A stretch of DNA of 64,000 bases, taken from positions 39,417 to 103,416 of the forward strand of contig CAZASG010000009.1 of the NCBI GenBank assembly GCA_964487745.1, given 5' to 3'. Position 1 is the stretch's first letter, and every line of letters begins with the position of its first letter. Positions 15,883 through 25,536 of the stretch are shown piece by piece. Both the position numbers and the translations under genes were made by a program. This stretch comes from Desulfolinea sp964487745 (GTDB lineage: Bacteria > Chloroflexota > Anaerolineae > Anaerolineales > Villigracilaceae). A model generated the notes under the pieces. The model was not told the DNA's origin, did no database searches, and saw only the letters and a program-made list of their open reading frames with translations.

Positions 15883-16281
15883 TTACATTTTACCCGCACG
15901 GATCGCAGCCATCATCAACCAATACCAGCCGAGCACAAAAGCTACACCGCCAGCAGGGGTAACAAGGGCGAGGCTAACAGGGCCAAGTTTTAGCGAGCCT
16001 GTCAGGACTAGAAAATAGAGACTGCCCGAGAATAGCGCAACCCCGATGATGAAAGCCCAACCGGCATTGATCAGCGTACTCGCTTGTTCTGGCCATTGAG
16101 TCAGCGCCCATGCGATGATAAAAAGTCCAAGGGCATGATACATCTGGTATTTGACCGCTTTTTCCCAAGTGACCAGTTGCTCCGCTGAAACTATTTTTTC
16201 CAGGCCATGTGCGCCGAAAGCGCCTGTGGCGACGGCTAAGCCAGCCAGGATCGCACCGAGTGAAAAGAATTTATATTCCAT
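15883..16281 (-). CDS. DUF423 family membrane protein
   Basis: This is a 132-aa protein with four membrane helices. The DUF423 hallmark is GAFGAHGLE (21-29), followed by a loop WEKAVKYQMYHALGL (about 39-53) and a C-terminal TPAGGVAFVLGW. Family members (such as E. coli YgdD) have no assigned function. An AAAGGAT ribosome site precedes the ATG. The gene follows the 147-aa membrane protein gene by 11 bp and probably shares its transcript. Confidence 0.88.
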   Translation of the reverse strand: MEYKFFSLGAILAGLAVATGAFGAHGLEKIVSAEQLVTWEKAVKYQMYHALGLFIIAWALTQWPEQASTLINAGWAFIIGVALFSGSLYFLVLTGSLKLGPVSLALVTPAGGVAFVLGWYWLMMAAIRAGKM

Positions 16282-16292
16282 GTTTTATCCTT

Positions 16293-16736
16293 TTAGTTTT
16301 TAATAAAATTATGTTCGAGTTTTAGTTTACGTACCCGTAGTCCAATGCCGCCCAGACGTCCGCCCATGATGCCGATAATAGCCGCCATGATCAAGTCCGC
16401 AACGCCATAAGTATGGTAATGATAAGTAGCGAGCATCTTGAAAATAACCAGAAGCCAGATCAAAAACAAATAAATTTTATCCAGCGAGAGGGTGACAGCC
16501 TGCATCTCCATATCCGCTTTCATGGGGACAAGATAACTGAATAAAAAGCCGACGGGAATAAAGATCAGCGTATAGATCATGACCAGACGCCATGAGAAAA
16601 AACCATTGGCGATGTCATGATAAAAATAGTAGCCAAAGATGGTGGAAAATTGCACCAGCAAGAAAGTACGCAGCCATATTTTGTAACGGCTTTTTTTCAT
16701 CTCTCTGCGAAAAGTCAGAATATCTTTTTTATTCAT
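16293..16736 (-). CDS. Four-helix membrane protein of unknown function
   Basis: This 147-aa protein has a basic N-terminus (MNKKDILTFRREMKKSRYK) and helices at about 22-42, 48-72, 82-102 and 108-130. The C-terminal tail is basic (RVRKLKLEHNFIKN). No ribosome site is evident; a TACAAT lies 10 bases upstream of the ATG, so the leader would be only a few bases. It is followed by the DUF423 gene. Confidence 0.7.
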   Translation of the reverse strand: MNKKDILTFRREMKKSRYKIWLRTFLLVQFSTIFGYYFYHDIANGFFSWRLVMIYTLIFIPVGFLFSYLVPMKADMEMQAVTLSLDKIYLFLIWLLVIFKMLATYHYHTYGVADLIMAAIIGIMGGRLGGIGLRVRKLKLEHNFIKN

Positions 16737-16789
16737 ACTTGAAGCGATTGTATCACTTTCAGCTTAATTAGAACTTATTAAAAGTAAAA

Positions 16790-16813
16790 AGCCCCAAAGA
16801 TTATTTTGGGGCT
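16790..16813. terminator. Terminator, AGCCCCAAA hairpin
   Basis: AGCCCCAAA/TTTGGGGCT stem with a 6-base loop; the minus-strand side is followed by TTTTTAC. It lies downstream of the 226-aa membrane protein gene. Confidence 0.75.
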
Positions 16814-16832
16814 CCATGTTTTGGATGTTGGA

Positions 16833-17513
16833 TTAAGCGGACAGTGTTTCTTCTTGCGGAAGGGTTTTGCTGATATTGGTGCTCTTCAACGCTGCGTAAC
16901 TGAACGTGACCAACCCGATAGTGAAGAGGATACCGCCTCCGACCATCATTTGGGTGTGGAAAGCATCCGCCAAATTCACGCCGTCAAAGATGTGAGTTGG
17001 CCCCGCCCACATCTGGACGCTGAGGAAAAGCAGCCCGGCGACGATGGCTGTCATGCCACCTGCAGCAGTTTTTCCATTGTCATCATTCTCTTCAAAGCCG
17101 ACCATTTGCTTGATCTTGGGAAAGCTGAAGAGCAGGAAAACGACCAATGTCAGGATGATCGCGTAGACAATGAAGTCTAATGGCATCGAAGAGCCATTGT
17201 TCCGCAGGGCGCGGGAGGTTGCCATGTGGATGACACCGACAACGAGTGATGCAACCAGAACGATGAGCGAATCTCTGTATGCGTTCTTTTTTCCGCGCAC
17301 AAGCCCAATAGTTGCCCGAGCGCCCATTATCCCGAAGGCAAGAAAGGATAAAACATAGAAGATATATAGCCATTGATATTGAGCAATGGCTTCCATGCCT
17401 TCATATTGTGTCGCATCGAGTGCGACACAGGTTGTGCCAACGCCGCTGAGAAGAATTAATGCCGAGGTTAGCCCCAAAAAGAGAATGCTGATGAAGCGTA
17501 GGAACTTTGCCAT
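16833..17513 (-). CDS. Multi-pass membrane protein of unknown function
   Basis: This 226-aa protein has about six hydrophobic helices: 5-27, 48-68, 80-98, 110-132, 152-172 and 188-210. The loop after helix 4 is charged (KIKQMVGFEENDDNGK). Two cytosolic basic turns (ARATIGLVRGKKNAYR) suggest inside topology for that loop. An AAGGAG ribosome site precedes the ATG. It is monocistronic between a terminator and the large HD-GYP gene. I do not recognise the family. Confidence 0.7.
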   Translation of the reverse strand: MAKFLRFISILFLGLTSALILLSGVGTTCVALDATQYEGMEAIAQYQWLYIFYVLSFLAFGIMGARATIGLVRGKKNAYRDSLIVLVASLVVGVIHMATSRALRNNGSSMPLDFIVYAIILTLVVFLLFSFPKIKQMVGFEENDDNGKTAAGGMTAIVAGLLFLSVQMWAGPTHIFDGVNLADAFHTQMMVGGGILFTIGLVTFSYAALKSTNISKTLPQEETLSA

Positions 17514-17612
17514 TTCTAACTCCTTGTTTTATGAGTAGGTGCGTATCCTTATTGTACAAGGTTGTGAATAAAATCACAGTGACTTTCGTCACAGCTTTGC
17601 TGAAGAGAGTTT

Positions 17613-20600
17613 TTAGACAGCAGAGTTTGAAATGGTTTCGATAAATATCTCTACAAGTTCAGGGTCAAAATGAGCGCCAGCATTTTTCTGAATGTAGGCA
17701 AGTACTTTATCTTCAGACCATCCCTTGCGGTAGGGGCGATCTGAAAGCAGCGCATCCCAGACATCGACGATGGCGAAGATGCGAGCAGCCAGCGGTATTT
17801 CTTTCCCTTCGAGACCGCGTGGATAGCCAGAGCCATCCCATTTTTCGTGATGGCAATAGGGGATATCCAGCGCTGGTTGCAAATATTCAATGGGATTGAG
17901 TAAGTTGTAGGCGTGAACGGGGTGTTGTTGCATAATCTCCCATTCTTCAGGAGTCAGTTTTCCCGGCTTGTGCAATATGCTATCGGGAATGCCCATTTTG
18001 CCGATGTCGTGGAGCAACGCCCCTCGCCGCGTATGTACTAATTCTTGGTCACTCATGCCCGCTGCACGGGCGATCCGTACTGTGATATCGGTCACACGTC
18101 TGCTATGACCTTCCGTTTCGATATCACGCAGTTCAAGCGCTTTTGCCCATCCTTCCAAAGTGATATCGTAGGTTAGGGTTAGTTTATCATTTGCCCTTTG
18201 CATATCATTGAAGAGGGATGTATTGTCAATAGCGATTGCTGCTTGATTAGCCAGTGTTTTTAGAAAATTGAACCATTCGGTATCTGTTTTGAGCACTGAG
18301 CGATGGAAAATTTCTAACACTCCTTGAACTTTTCCTTTTGCTAATAAGGGAATTCCAAAATAGGAGACAAAACCCTCTTCTGTCCATTGTGGAGAGCGTG
18401 AAAAAGTTGTTTGTTCTTCTCGTAGATCAGCGATATGGACAATTTCCCGTTTAAGGGCTGCAAAACCGGCCTGTCCGTCACCTATCCTCAGATAGGTGTG
18501 TTGGAGGGCGGATGTACGGAAGCCGCGTGCAGCTTTGAATTCGAGTGATTGTGTTTGTGGGTTGAACAGAAGGATATTGGCAGCATCTACGCCTAATTGT
18601 GAAGAAATTTCACTTAGAAGTACATCCAGTGTCACACGTAAATCCAGACTGCCTGCAATTGCAACGTCAACGGTATGCAGGGTAGAAAGACGTTGCAGGC
18701 GCTGCTGTGTTTGTTTGTAGAGACGAGCGTTTTCCAAAGAAAGAGATAGTTGGTGCGCAAAGGCGTCTATTGCTGGTAGATCTGCTTCTCTTAATTCCTG
18801 CGATTGGACAGACAGTAAGCCAATATTCTCATCTTCTACAAATAAAGGTGAAATGATCGCTTTTGGGATTTTTAATATCCTTGTGATTTGACCGGCGAAC
18901 TTTTTTGCAGATTTAGGTAATAGTAGCTGAACGTGATCTTCTACGTCTTCTTGAAAGAAGGATTTTTTCTCACTAATTGCGCGCTTATATAAAGGGACAG
19001 TTTCAATATCAATAGAAAATTCTTCCACGGTAAGCCCCGTCAATTTTTCAGCGGCTTTAATTACCTTGGTACTAAAGCCTAAGTATTTGAAAAAAAGCTT
19101 GTTTTCTTCCTCGCCCAGGAAGGAAATTCCACAGGTTAGCCGAAGATTTTTTAACCCCTTGGCGACTACTTCAAAGATCTGTTTCTCGTTAAAGGTATAT
19201 TTTAATCCTAGGCTGATCCTGTTTAGCTCTCGTATTATTTCTTCGCCTCGTTTGCGGTCAGTGATATCGCTATTGCTGGTGCGCCTTCCTAACCATTTCT
19301 TTTTTGAATCATATACTGGTTGACATACATGCTCAATCCAGCATTCCTTGCCATCGCGCCTAATGATGCGGAATTCAATAGGATGGATCTCTTCATTTGT
19401 AAAGTGATGTTTGAAGTGTTTTTCAACTTTCTTTTTGTCTTTTGGATGCACGAGTTTCAGAAGCAGATTTTTGTTTTTTTCAAATTCTTTTGGTTTATAT
19501 CCGGTAACTCGCTCAGACGAGGGCGATGTATATTTATATGAACAATCCGGGGTGATCCATGCTTCCCAGTCATAGGTGAAATCGGCGACAGTGCGGTAGC
19601 GTTCTTCACTTTCCCTTAGGGCAATTTCAGCTAATTTGTTCTCGGTAATATCTTTGCCCGTTGAAACAAAATGAGTAATCTTGCCTTTCTCGTTTGTGAT
19701 CGGAGTGATCGTTTTGAACTCGTAATATAACTCTCCATTTTTTCGTCTATTAGTGAATTGGGCACGAAAAGGTTCGTCTGATAAGATCGTTTTCCAAAGC
19801 GTTTCAAAAAACGCTTTGTTATGTTTGTCAGATTTTAGCAACGAAGGGCGTTGCCCGATCGCTTCTCTTTGTGAGTATCCTGTCAATTCTTCAAAGGCGT
19901 GATTAACGTATGTTATGACACCCTGTGTATCTGTGATAATGACAGAGTCTGCTGTTTGTTCCGCTGCATTGGCGAAAAGAGTTAGATTCTCCTCTGACTC
20001 TTTTCGCTTGGTAATATCGACGAAGAATCCCTCCAGTTGTACCGGATTGCCCTGCTCATCCTTTTTCATGACTGCGCTTGCGAGGGCATGAAGGCGTGTC
20101 CCATCTGCTTTTTTTAAGACTAGCTCACGATCATAAAAATATCCATTTTCCGTCAGGGACTTAATTATGGATTCTCTGTTTTTTGGATTTTGATATAGTA
20201 AAGTTGATGATGCTCCTATTAGATCAGCGGGTTTGTCATAACCGAGCATTTCCGCTGCTGCCGGATTTGCTGACAAGATTGTGCTGTCAGGAGTTGAGAT
20301 AATGATGCCCTCTTTGGTGGTCTCAAATAAGCCTCTGTATTGGGTTTCGCTAACTTGCAGCGCTTTTATCGTAGAATGATGTGCTATGGCGGAGCCCAGT
20401 GTGTTGGCAAGTGACAAAATAAAGTGGATTTCATCTGCCGTAAAATTCCGTGGAAGGGATGCATGTACCCCAAAAACACCCCAGGGTTTTTCTGACCCTG
20501 GAATGCTCACGCTGATACCGCTGGCTACGCCGTGATCGGTGAGTAATGCTGGCGCAACGAAGCGTTTCTCTGTTCGAAAATCGGTTACTACAATGGGTTC

Positions 20601-21653
20601 TTCGGTGAGCAGGGTATATCCCGCTTGTGATTTTTTCTCAGCCTCTACTGTGCCATAGCCTACGAGCCCAGGTTTCCAACCGATGCCTGAGCACAGCAGC
20701 AAGCTTGTCTTGTCGGGCAGAAGTTTCAGTATTTTAGTGTATTCGATGTTGAGAGTGTCCGCCGCTAGAGAGGTTGCTTCGTCCATCAGGGTTTGAATAT
20801 TGCGTTCAAGCAACGCCTGCTGGCCAAAATGGGCAATGGCAGCTTGCTGTCTGGATTGTTGGTGGAGCAGCTCTGTCGCTTCGTGGTGTTCTGTAATATC
20901 GGAAACAATGCCATCCAGATGTATTACTGTGCCGTCTGTATCAAGCGTGGGGGATGTTTTTCCCGAAACCCATTTTACTTCTCCATTGGCTCGAATTATG
21001 CGGTATTTATGCTCAACGATATCTCCGAGAATCTCTTGCTTGACCTTGTTTTGAAAAAGTTCCTTGTCTTCGGGGTGAACAATTTCAGTCCAAGCTCCGA
21101 GACCACTCATAAAGTGTTCACGCGGATATCCAGTGATCTGCTCGACAACTGGCGAATAATATTGGTAGCTCAATTCTCCCTCGATAATATCTGCGCTCCA
21201 AATACAATCGCTTATTGAGCCAAGCACACGTCCAAGGTCTTTTTGTTGTTCCAGGAGAGCGTTGCTTAATTGTTGGCGTTCGATAGCGTAACATAAAACT
21301 CGTGAAAGGATGGGGCCAGAGATGGTTTCCTTGAGCAGGTAGTCTTGTGCCCCTCGCTTGACTGCCTCCAAGGCAATTTCCTCTCCCCCAGAGCTGCTGA
21401 GCACAACTACAGGCACTCTGGGTGTTTGAGTGCATACTTTGTCAAGAGCTTCCAAACCCTTGCTATCTGGCAAATTAAGATCAAGGAGAACGGCGTCTGG
21501 AGGGATGGCTCTCAGATGTTCCAACCCAAGTGAAAGCGTGTCTTTGTGGGTTATTTGACATTCTTCTTCAGAGTCTAAGGAAAGCAGCTTCTTGAAAAGT
21601 AGTGCTTGTTCGTGGTCATTTTCAATAAGAAGGATGCGTTTTTCGGTTTTCAA
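17613..21653 (-). CDS. REC-PAS-GAF multi-sensor HD-GYP phosphodiesterase
   Basis: This is a very large cytoplasmic sensor of about 1346 aa. A receiver domain (1-115, phospho-aspartate near residue 55 in LLDLNLPDSKG) is followed by PAS (about 140-260), GAF (265-415), three PAS/PAC units (420-800) and two GAF domains (805-1140). It ends in an HD-GYP domain (1160-1345). The metal site HDIGKMGIPD (about 1212) and GSGYPRG (about 1275) are intact, as needed to hydrolyse cyclic di-GMP. The start is placed at TTG 21653-21651 because a perfect AGGAGG lies 5 bases upstream; the frame is open from 21689. No membrane segment, so it senses internal signals. Confidence 0.93.
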   Translation of the reverse strand: MKTEKRILLIENDHEQALLFKKLLSLDSEEECQITHKDTLSLGLEHLRAIPPDAVLLDLNLPDSKGLEALDKVCTQTPRVPVVVLSSSGGEEIALEAVKRGAQDYLLKETISGPILSRVLCYAIERQQLSNALLEQQKDLGRVLGSISDCIWSADIIEGELSYQYYSPVVEQITGYPREHFMSGLGAWTEIVHPEDKELFQNKVKQEILGDIVEHKYRIIRANGEVKWVSGKTSPTLDTDGTVIHLDGIVSDITEHHEATELLHQQSRQQAAIAHFGQQALLERNIQTLMDEATSLAADTLNIEYTKILKLLPDKTSLLLCSGIGWKPGLVGYGTVEAEKKSQAGYTLLTEEPIVVTDFRTEKRFVAPALLTDHGVASGISVSIPGSEKPWGVFGVHASLPRNFTADEIHFILSLANTLGSAIAHHSTIKALQVSETQYRGLFETTKEGIIISTPDSTILSANPAAAEMLGYDKPADLIGASSTLLYQNPKNRESIIKSLTENGYFYDRELVLKKADGTRLHALASAVMKKDEQGNPVQLEGFFVDITKRKESEENLTLFANAAEQTADSVIITDTQGVITYVNHAFEELTGYSQREAIGQRPSLLKSDKHNKAFFETLWKTILSDEPFRAQFTNRRKNGELYYEFKTITPITNEKGKITHFVSTGKDITENKLAEIALRESEERYRTVADFTYDWEAWITPDCSYKYTSPSSERVTGYKPKEFEKNKNLLLKLVHPKDKKKVEKHFKHHFTNEEIHPIEFRIIRRDGKECWIEHVCQPVYDSKKKWLGRRTSNSDITDRKRGEEIIRELNRISLGLKYTFNEKQIFEVVAKGLKNLRLTCGISFLGEEENKLFFKYLGFSTKVIKAAEKLTGLTVEEFSIDIETVPLYKRAISEKKSFFQEDVEDHVQLLLPKSAKKFAGQITRILKIPKAIISPLFVEDENIGLLSVQSQELREADLPAIDAFAHQLSLSLENARLYKQTQQRLQRLSTLHTVDVAIAGSLDLRVTLDVLLSEISSQLGVDAANILLFNPQTQSLEFKAARGFRTSALQHTYLRIGDGQAGFAALKREIVHIADLREEQTTFSRSPQWTEEGFVSYFGIPLLAKGKVQGVLEIFHRSVLKTDTEWFNFLKTLANQAAIAIDNTSLFNDMQRANDKLTLTYDITLEGWAKALELRDIETEGHSRRVTDITVRIARAAGMSDQELVHTRRGALLHDIGKMGIPDSILHKPGKLTPEEWEIMQQHPVHAYNLLNPIEYLQPALDIPYCHHEKWDGSGYPRGLEGKEIPLAARIFAIVDVWDALLSDRPYRKGWSEDKVLAYIQKNAGAHFDPELVEIFIETISNSAV

Positions 21654-21778
21654 GAATGCCTCCTGTAATGCTACAAGGAAAATGTACACAATTTTGGTAA
21701 ATATACTTCAAGTTCAGCAGAAAAGGGTTGTTTTTTTATAACAAATACTTGTATTTCTGTAAGGCTGAATATCTTGGG

Positions 21779-22840
21779 TTATCGTACGTAAATGGGATTG
21801 CTGAATATCCATCCGCGCCGGCGACCGAGATAACGCCGATAGGCTTCGATACGGTAAACGCCGGGCTCTGTCGTAATGTGGGTGCAGACCTGTTGTTTTT
21901 TCCATTTAGCGATCACTTCGCCATCTTTGAGAAGACGAACCTCTGCAAAAGAGGGTATGTGGGCTTGTAGGGTCACGCCGCCCTTGGCCGGAATCTCGTC
22001 GCCCATGATAACGGAAGCCTCTTTCCCCTGCGCCGTGAAGCGGAATCCCTGCGTGGGAGCAGGCAGATCATAGCCGACGAAATTGTGCCCCGCGCGGAAA
22101 GCGTCCAGGATGAGACGTCGATCCGTTGTTTTATCGCCACTCAGAGGTTCCGGCAGCAGAAGATGATTGTTCATGTTTTTGAAGTGGGTTTCGTAAGGAT
22201 AGAGGGTGCGCTTGAGCGGCCCCATGCTGGCGTGCATGGCGTGGGCATCTGAGCCGCATACTGCTACGATGCGTTTTCCGGTGTCAAGAATTTCATCCCA
22301 TTTCTGTAGGGTTTCTCGTTCGGGGGCACGTGCCACGAATTTATCGAAATAGGCGTAGAAGATAGCGAGCGGCCGCGTGTTGATGCGTCCTTTGAATTCG
22401 CTCAAACCGTTCCATATCTCGATGCCTGTATAGCCCTGCACATCCCAATCGACCCAGGTGATGTCGGGCTCGTTGACAAAAGGCTGCGGCGGATCATAAG
22501 GATGAGCGATGAAAGAGAGCCCATTTGCTTTATTTACGGTGTTGATCAGGTCTTGCGGATCGTCGGCATATTGTGAGAGCTCTTTATCTGCCCCGAAGAC
22601 GAGCAGGTGATTCTTCTGCGGCTCACGATCTTGATCGTGGATCTCTTCGCCGATGATCATCAGCACCCGTTTTTTGCCTTCTTTGTAGTAGCCTTCAGGT
22701 CCTTGAACGAAGACGTTGTGATCGGTGACGATGACAGCATCCAGATCAGCTTTGAGGGCGGCTTTGGCAATATCGGCGTGTGAGCCCGTGCCATCTGAAT
22801 AGCGTGTGTGCATATGGAGATTGGTAATGATTTCGTGCAT
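21779..22840 (-). CDS. PHP domain metal-dependent phosphoesterase family protein
   Basis: This 353-aa protein has a polymerase-and-histidinol-phosphatase (PHP) domain. It has the metal-binding NLHMHTRYSDGTG near the start (7-19), TDHN (about 40-43), IAHPYDPP (about 115-122) and CGSDAHAMH (about 196-204). The C-terminal 100 residues form a beta-rich domain (from about 270) of the kind found in secreted or bacterial PHP proteins. The substrate is unknown. It is divergent from secG, and the shared 79-bp gap carries the secG promoter. Confidence 0.87.
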   Translation of the reverse strand: MHEIITNLHMHTRYSDGTGSHADIAKAALKADLDAVIVTDHNVFVQGPEGYYKEGKKRVLMIIGEEIHDQDREPQKNHLLVFGADKELSQYADDPQDLINTVNKANGLSFIAHPYDPPQPFVNEPDITWVDWDVQGYTGIEIWNGLSEFKGRINTRPLAIFYAYFDKFVARAPERETLQKWDEILDTGKRIVAVCGSDAHAMHASMGPLKRTLYPYETHFKNMNNHLLLPEPLSGDKTTDRRLILDAFRAGHNFVGYDLPAPTQGFRFTAQGKEASVIMGDEIPAKGGVTLQAHIPSFAEVRLLKDGEVIAKWKKQQVCTHITTEPGVYRIEAYRRYLGRRRGWIFSNPIYVR

Positions 22841-22861
22841 TTTGAATTATTGACCTTTGGC

Positions 22862-22890
22862 TTGTGACTTTAGACCATCACAGGTATAAT
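22862..22890 (+). promoter_or_regulatory. secG promoter
   Basis: TTGTGA (22862-22867), a 17-bp spacer and TATAAT (22885-22890). An AGGAGG ribosome site (22907-22912) lies before the secG ATG. Confidence 0.7.
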
Positions 22891-22919
22891 CTTTGCGCTA
22901 ATTTCTAGGAGGTTCGTCC

Positions 22920-23144
22920 ATGATTAAGTATATTGATATTGGCTTGATTATAACGTCGATTGCGCTGATAATCAGCGTGATTATGCAAAGTAAAGGTGCT
23001 GGGCTGGGAGGTTTGACTGGCGGCGATACAGGCGGTGTTTTCACTGCGCGCCGTGGTGTTGAAAAAACTCTCTTCCGTGCGACCATTGTTCTGAGCGTAC
23101 TTTTCTTTGCGTTGGCGATTGCTGCTGTATTGGTTACTCGCTAG
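22920..23144 (+). CDS. secG: Preprotein translocase subunit SecG
   Basis: This 74-aa inner-membrane subunit of the SecYEG channel has two membrane helices (3-25 and 52-72) joined by the conserved loop LMQSKGAGLGGLTGG-like stretch (about 21-40) and FTARRGVEK. AGGAGG lies 7 bases before the ATG, under a good promoter. It is followed by an unusually long terminator-like hairpin. Confidence 0.92.
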   Translation: MIKYIDIGLIITSIALIISVIMQSKGAGLGGLTGGDTGGVFTARRGVEKTLFRATIVLSVLFFALAIAAVLVTR

Positions 23145-23160
23145 GCAAAACTTTGTCAGG

Positions 23161-23226
23161 GAAAGGTCGTTTTCGTAGAGTTGGATCAAACGATACCAGC
23201 TTTATGAAAAGACCTTTCTTTTTTTA
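23161..23226 (+). terminator. Long extended hairpin terminator after secG
   Basis: A 13-bp stem with one bulge (GAAAGGTCGTTTTC/GAAAAGACCTTTC) is extended by a second stem AGTTGGATC/GATACCAGCT with loop AAAC. The whole rod is 58 nt and is followed by eight T. It is much longer than the other terminators in the window and could yield a stable 3' fragment. Confidence 0.75.
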
Positions 23227-23316
23227 TATTGTTACAAATATTCCCCCAGATTCTTTTCATCGAAAAGGAGAAGCTCTTTTCCCCAAACAGGGGTGGAGGA
23301 TAAGGGAAGGTCTTTT

Positions 23317-25002
23317 ATGAAAAAACTTCGTTGGCAAATTCTCGTTGTCGTACTCACGCTGATCCTTGTGGGGGCTTTATTGTTGAGTCAGCAGCCTGTT
23401 ACGCAGACAATTCTTCCGCAGCCGACCAGCGGCGGTGTTTATACTGAGGCACTGATCGGCTCGATGAGTCGTTTCAATCCGCTTTTAGATCGCAACAATT
23501 CAGCCGACCGCGATGTGGACAAGCTCCTCTTTAGCGGGCTGATCAAATTTGATTCGCGCGGTATTCCTCAGCTTGATCTTGCGGAAGGTTGGGGCACTTC
23601 ACAAGATGGCACCATTTACAACTTTTCCATCCGTCCGAACGCTCTTTGGCATGATGGGCAGCCTGTAACGACGGACGATGTCATCTTTACCATTGACCTC
23701 ATCAAGAGTGATATTTCCTTTTACCCACAGGATGTGAAAGCGCTCTGGGATGCGGTGGAGATCAGGCGGATGGATGAGAAGACCATGCAGTTCCGTTTGC
23801 CGGAGCCTTTTGTCCCCTTCCTCGACTATCTCACCTTTGGCTTGCTACCGCAACATATTCTGGGTGCGGTGCCCGCAGATCAGATCCTGAATGCCGATTT
23901 CAATCTGAATCCCGTTGGAAGCGGCCCCTATCAATTCGATCATTTACTGGTTGAGAATGGGCAGATCACGGGCGTAGTTTTGGCAATTTCCGATAATTTT
24001 TACGGGCAAGAGCCCTTTATCCCGCAGATCGTCTTTCGTTACTATCCTTCCGCGCCTTTGGCATTGGATGCTTATCAGCGCGGCGAAGTGATGGGTGTCA
24101 GCCAGATCACTGCGAATACCCTCGAAGATGCCCTCGTAGAGGAGAATCTTTCTCTATACACCAGTCGCCGACCGGAATTGAGCATGATCTTGTTCAATCT
24201 CGGTAATGGCGAAGTGCCCTTCTTTCAGGAATTTGCCGTTCGGGAAGCCTTGTTAACGGGACTCAATCGTTCTCGTATGGTGAATGATCTTTTGCATGGG
24301 CAAGCCATTCTTGCGGACGGGCCGATCCTTCCCGGCTCGTGGGCATTTTATGACGGTATCGAACATATTGAATATGATCCCAACGCTGCGCTCACATCTC
24401 TCAAGCGAGAGGGGTATGTCATCCCCGCTGAAGGCGGTGAAATACGCGCCAAAGAGGGGCAGCGTTTAGCGTTCACGCTATTGCACGCTGATGACCCTTT
24501 GCACACGACTCTCGCGGAATATATCCAGCGCGATTGGGCAAAACTTGGCGTTGAAGTGACCTTGCAAGCTCTGCCTTATGAGCAGATGATCTTTGAAAAT
24601 CTTGCCACGCGCCAATATCAGGCTGCCTTGGTGGATTTGAATTTAAGCTATACTCCCGATCCCGATCCCTATCCGTTTTGGCACCAGGCAGAAGCGACTG
24701 GCGGACAAAATTATTCGCAGTGGGATCATCGTGCTGCCAGCGAATATTTAGAACAGGCGCGTGTTACGGCAGATATTACCGAACGTGCACGACTTTACCG
24801 AAATTTTCAGGTTATTTTTGCGCAGGAATTGCCCGCGCTACCGCTCTACTTCCCGACCTATACCTTTGCCGTGGATGCACAGGTAAATGGCGTGCAGGCT
24901 GCGCCCCTTTTCGATACCAGTGATCGCTTGAACAATATCGCAGATTGGTATTTGGTCACGCGCCGCTCCCTTGAGCCAGTGATCACAGAGACAACGGAGT
25001 AG
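23317..25002 (+). CDS. ABC transporter substrate-binding protein, family 5 (peptide/nickel type)
   Basis: This 561-aa extracytoplasmic binding protein has an uncleaved or cleaved signal helix at 6-25. The SBP_bac_5 fold is clear: YTEALIGSMSRFNPLLDRNNSADRDV near the start, then GWGTSQDGTIYNFSIRPNALWHDGQPVTTDDV (positions about 98-130), and GSGPYQFD (about 209). The start at 23317 (MKKLRW) is chosen over the GTG at 23293 because GGGAAGG precedes it and it yields a normal signal. No permease or ATPase genes are adjacent, so it is an orphan binding protein. It is followed one base later by a 169-aa gene. Confidence 0.9.
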   Translation: MKKLRWQILVVVLTLILVGALLLSQQPVTQTILPQPTSGGVYTEALIGSMSRFNPLLDRNNSADRDVDKLLFSGLIKFDSRGIPQLDLAEGWGTSQDGTIYNFSIRPNALWHDGQPVTTDDVIFTIDLIKSDISFYPQDVKALWDAVEIRRMDEKTMQFRLPEPFVPFLDYLTFGLLPQHILGAVPADQILNADFNLNPVGSGPYQFDHLLVENGQITGVVLAISDNFYGQEPFIPQIVFRYYPSAPLALDAYQRGEVMGVSQITANTLEDALVEENLSLYTSRRPELSMILFNLGNGEVPFFQEFAVREALLTGLNRSRMVNDLLHGQAILADGPILPGSWAFYDGIEHIEYDPNAALTSLKREGYVIPAEGGEIRAKEGQRLAFTLLHADDPLHTTLAEYIQRDWAKLGVEVTLQALPYEQMIFENLATRQYQAALVDLNLSYTPDPDPYPFWHQAEATGGQNYSQWDHRAASEYLEQARVTADITERARLYRNFQVIFAQELPALPLYFPTYTFAVDAQVNGVQAAPLFDTSDRLNNIADWYLVTRRSLEPVITETTE

Positions 25003-25003
25003 A

Positions 25004-25513
25004 ATGCCTACACCTGCTGAAGATCGACAATTTCTTGAAGCTGCGCTTGCCGAAATGAAGGATTATCTTCTTTCGGATATCCTGTACTATCCGTTGAGCG
25101 GATCTCTGCCTCGGCTGACCATCGGCGGACTGCTGCTCGCGCAGCGACGTCTGCATGCATATGAGAGCGCATCGTCCCTGGACTTTGAACTTGATACGCT
25201 CCGAAGAAAGTGGCGCTCAGCCTGGGAGAAGAAAGCTGCCAAAGAGCTGGACGCGCGCCTAATCCTCTGGCGGAATTATCTGCAAGATTATCGTGCCGAT
25301 GAAAATCAGGCAGATCATTATCATCACGAGGTTCAGTGGCGCGTTATGCTTGCCCTGCTTTTGGATGAGATTGAACAAGCATCCGATGAATTGGCAGCAC
25401 TCGATCAACTTTTGCGCCTTAAGTTTCGCACAGGGGATTTTATTTGGGACGATGCCTTGAAGAGTGAATTCCCACAAGAGAAGTTTTGGTTTTTATACGG
25501 CAAGTTGTCATAG
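25004..25513 (+). CDS. Conserved helical protein of unknown function
   Basis: This 169-aa soluble, mostly alpha-helical acidic protein starts 1 bp after the binding-protein stop, so it is translationally coupled. It has an Arg/Leu-rich helix (LILWRNYLQDYR) and a HHEVQWRVMLALL stretch. There is no signal peptide. I do not recognise a family; it may be a small accessory protein specific to this lineage. The next gene starts 23 bp later. Confidence 0.7.
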   Translation: MPTPAEDRQFLEAALAEMKDYLLSDILYYPLSGSLPRLTIGGLLLAQRRLHAYESASSLDFELDTLRRKWRSAWEKKAAKELDARLILWRNYLQDYRADENQADHYHHEVQWRVMLALLLDEIEQASDELAALDQLLRLKFRTGDFIWDDALKSEFPQEKFWFLYGKLS

Positions 25514-25536
25514 CAAGATGTCCTATAGGAGAAGAA

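Noticed and set aside
20793..21218. 141-aa plus-strand open frame opposite the HD-GYP gene
   Set aside because: It overlaps a fully supported multi-domain gene in the other strand and has no start signal.
23293..23316. Earlier GTG start of the binding protein
   Set aside because: It would add an unnatural charged N-terminus before the signal peptide, and a ribosome site favours ATG 23317.
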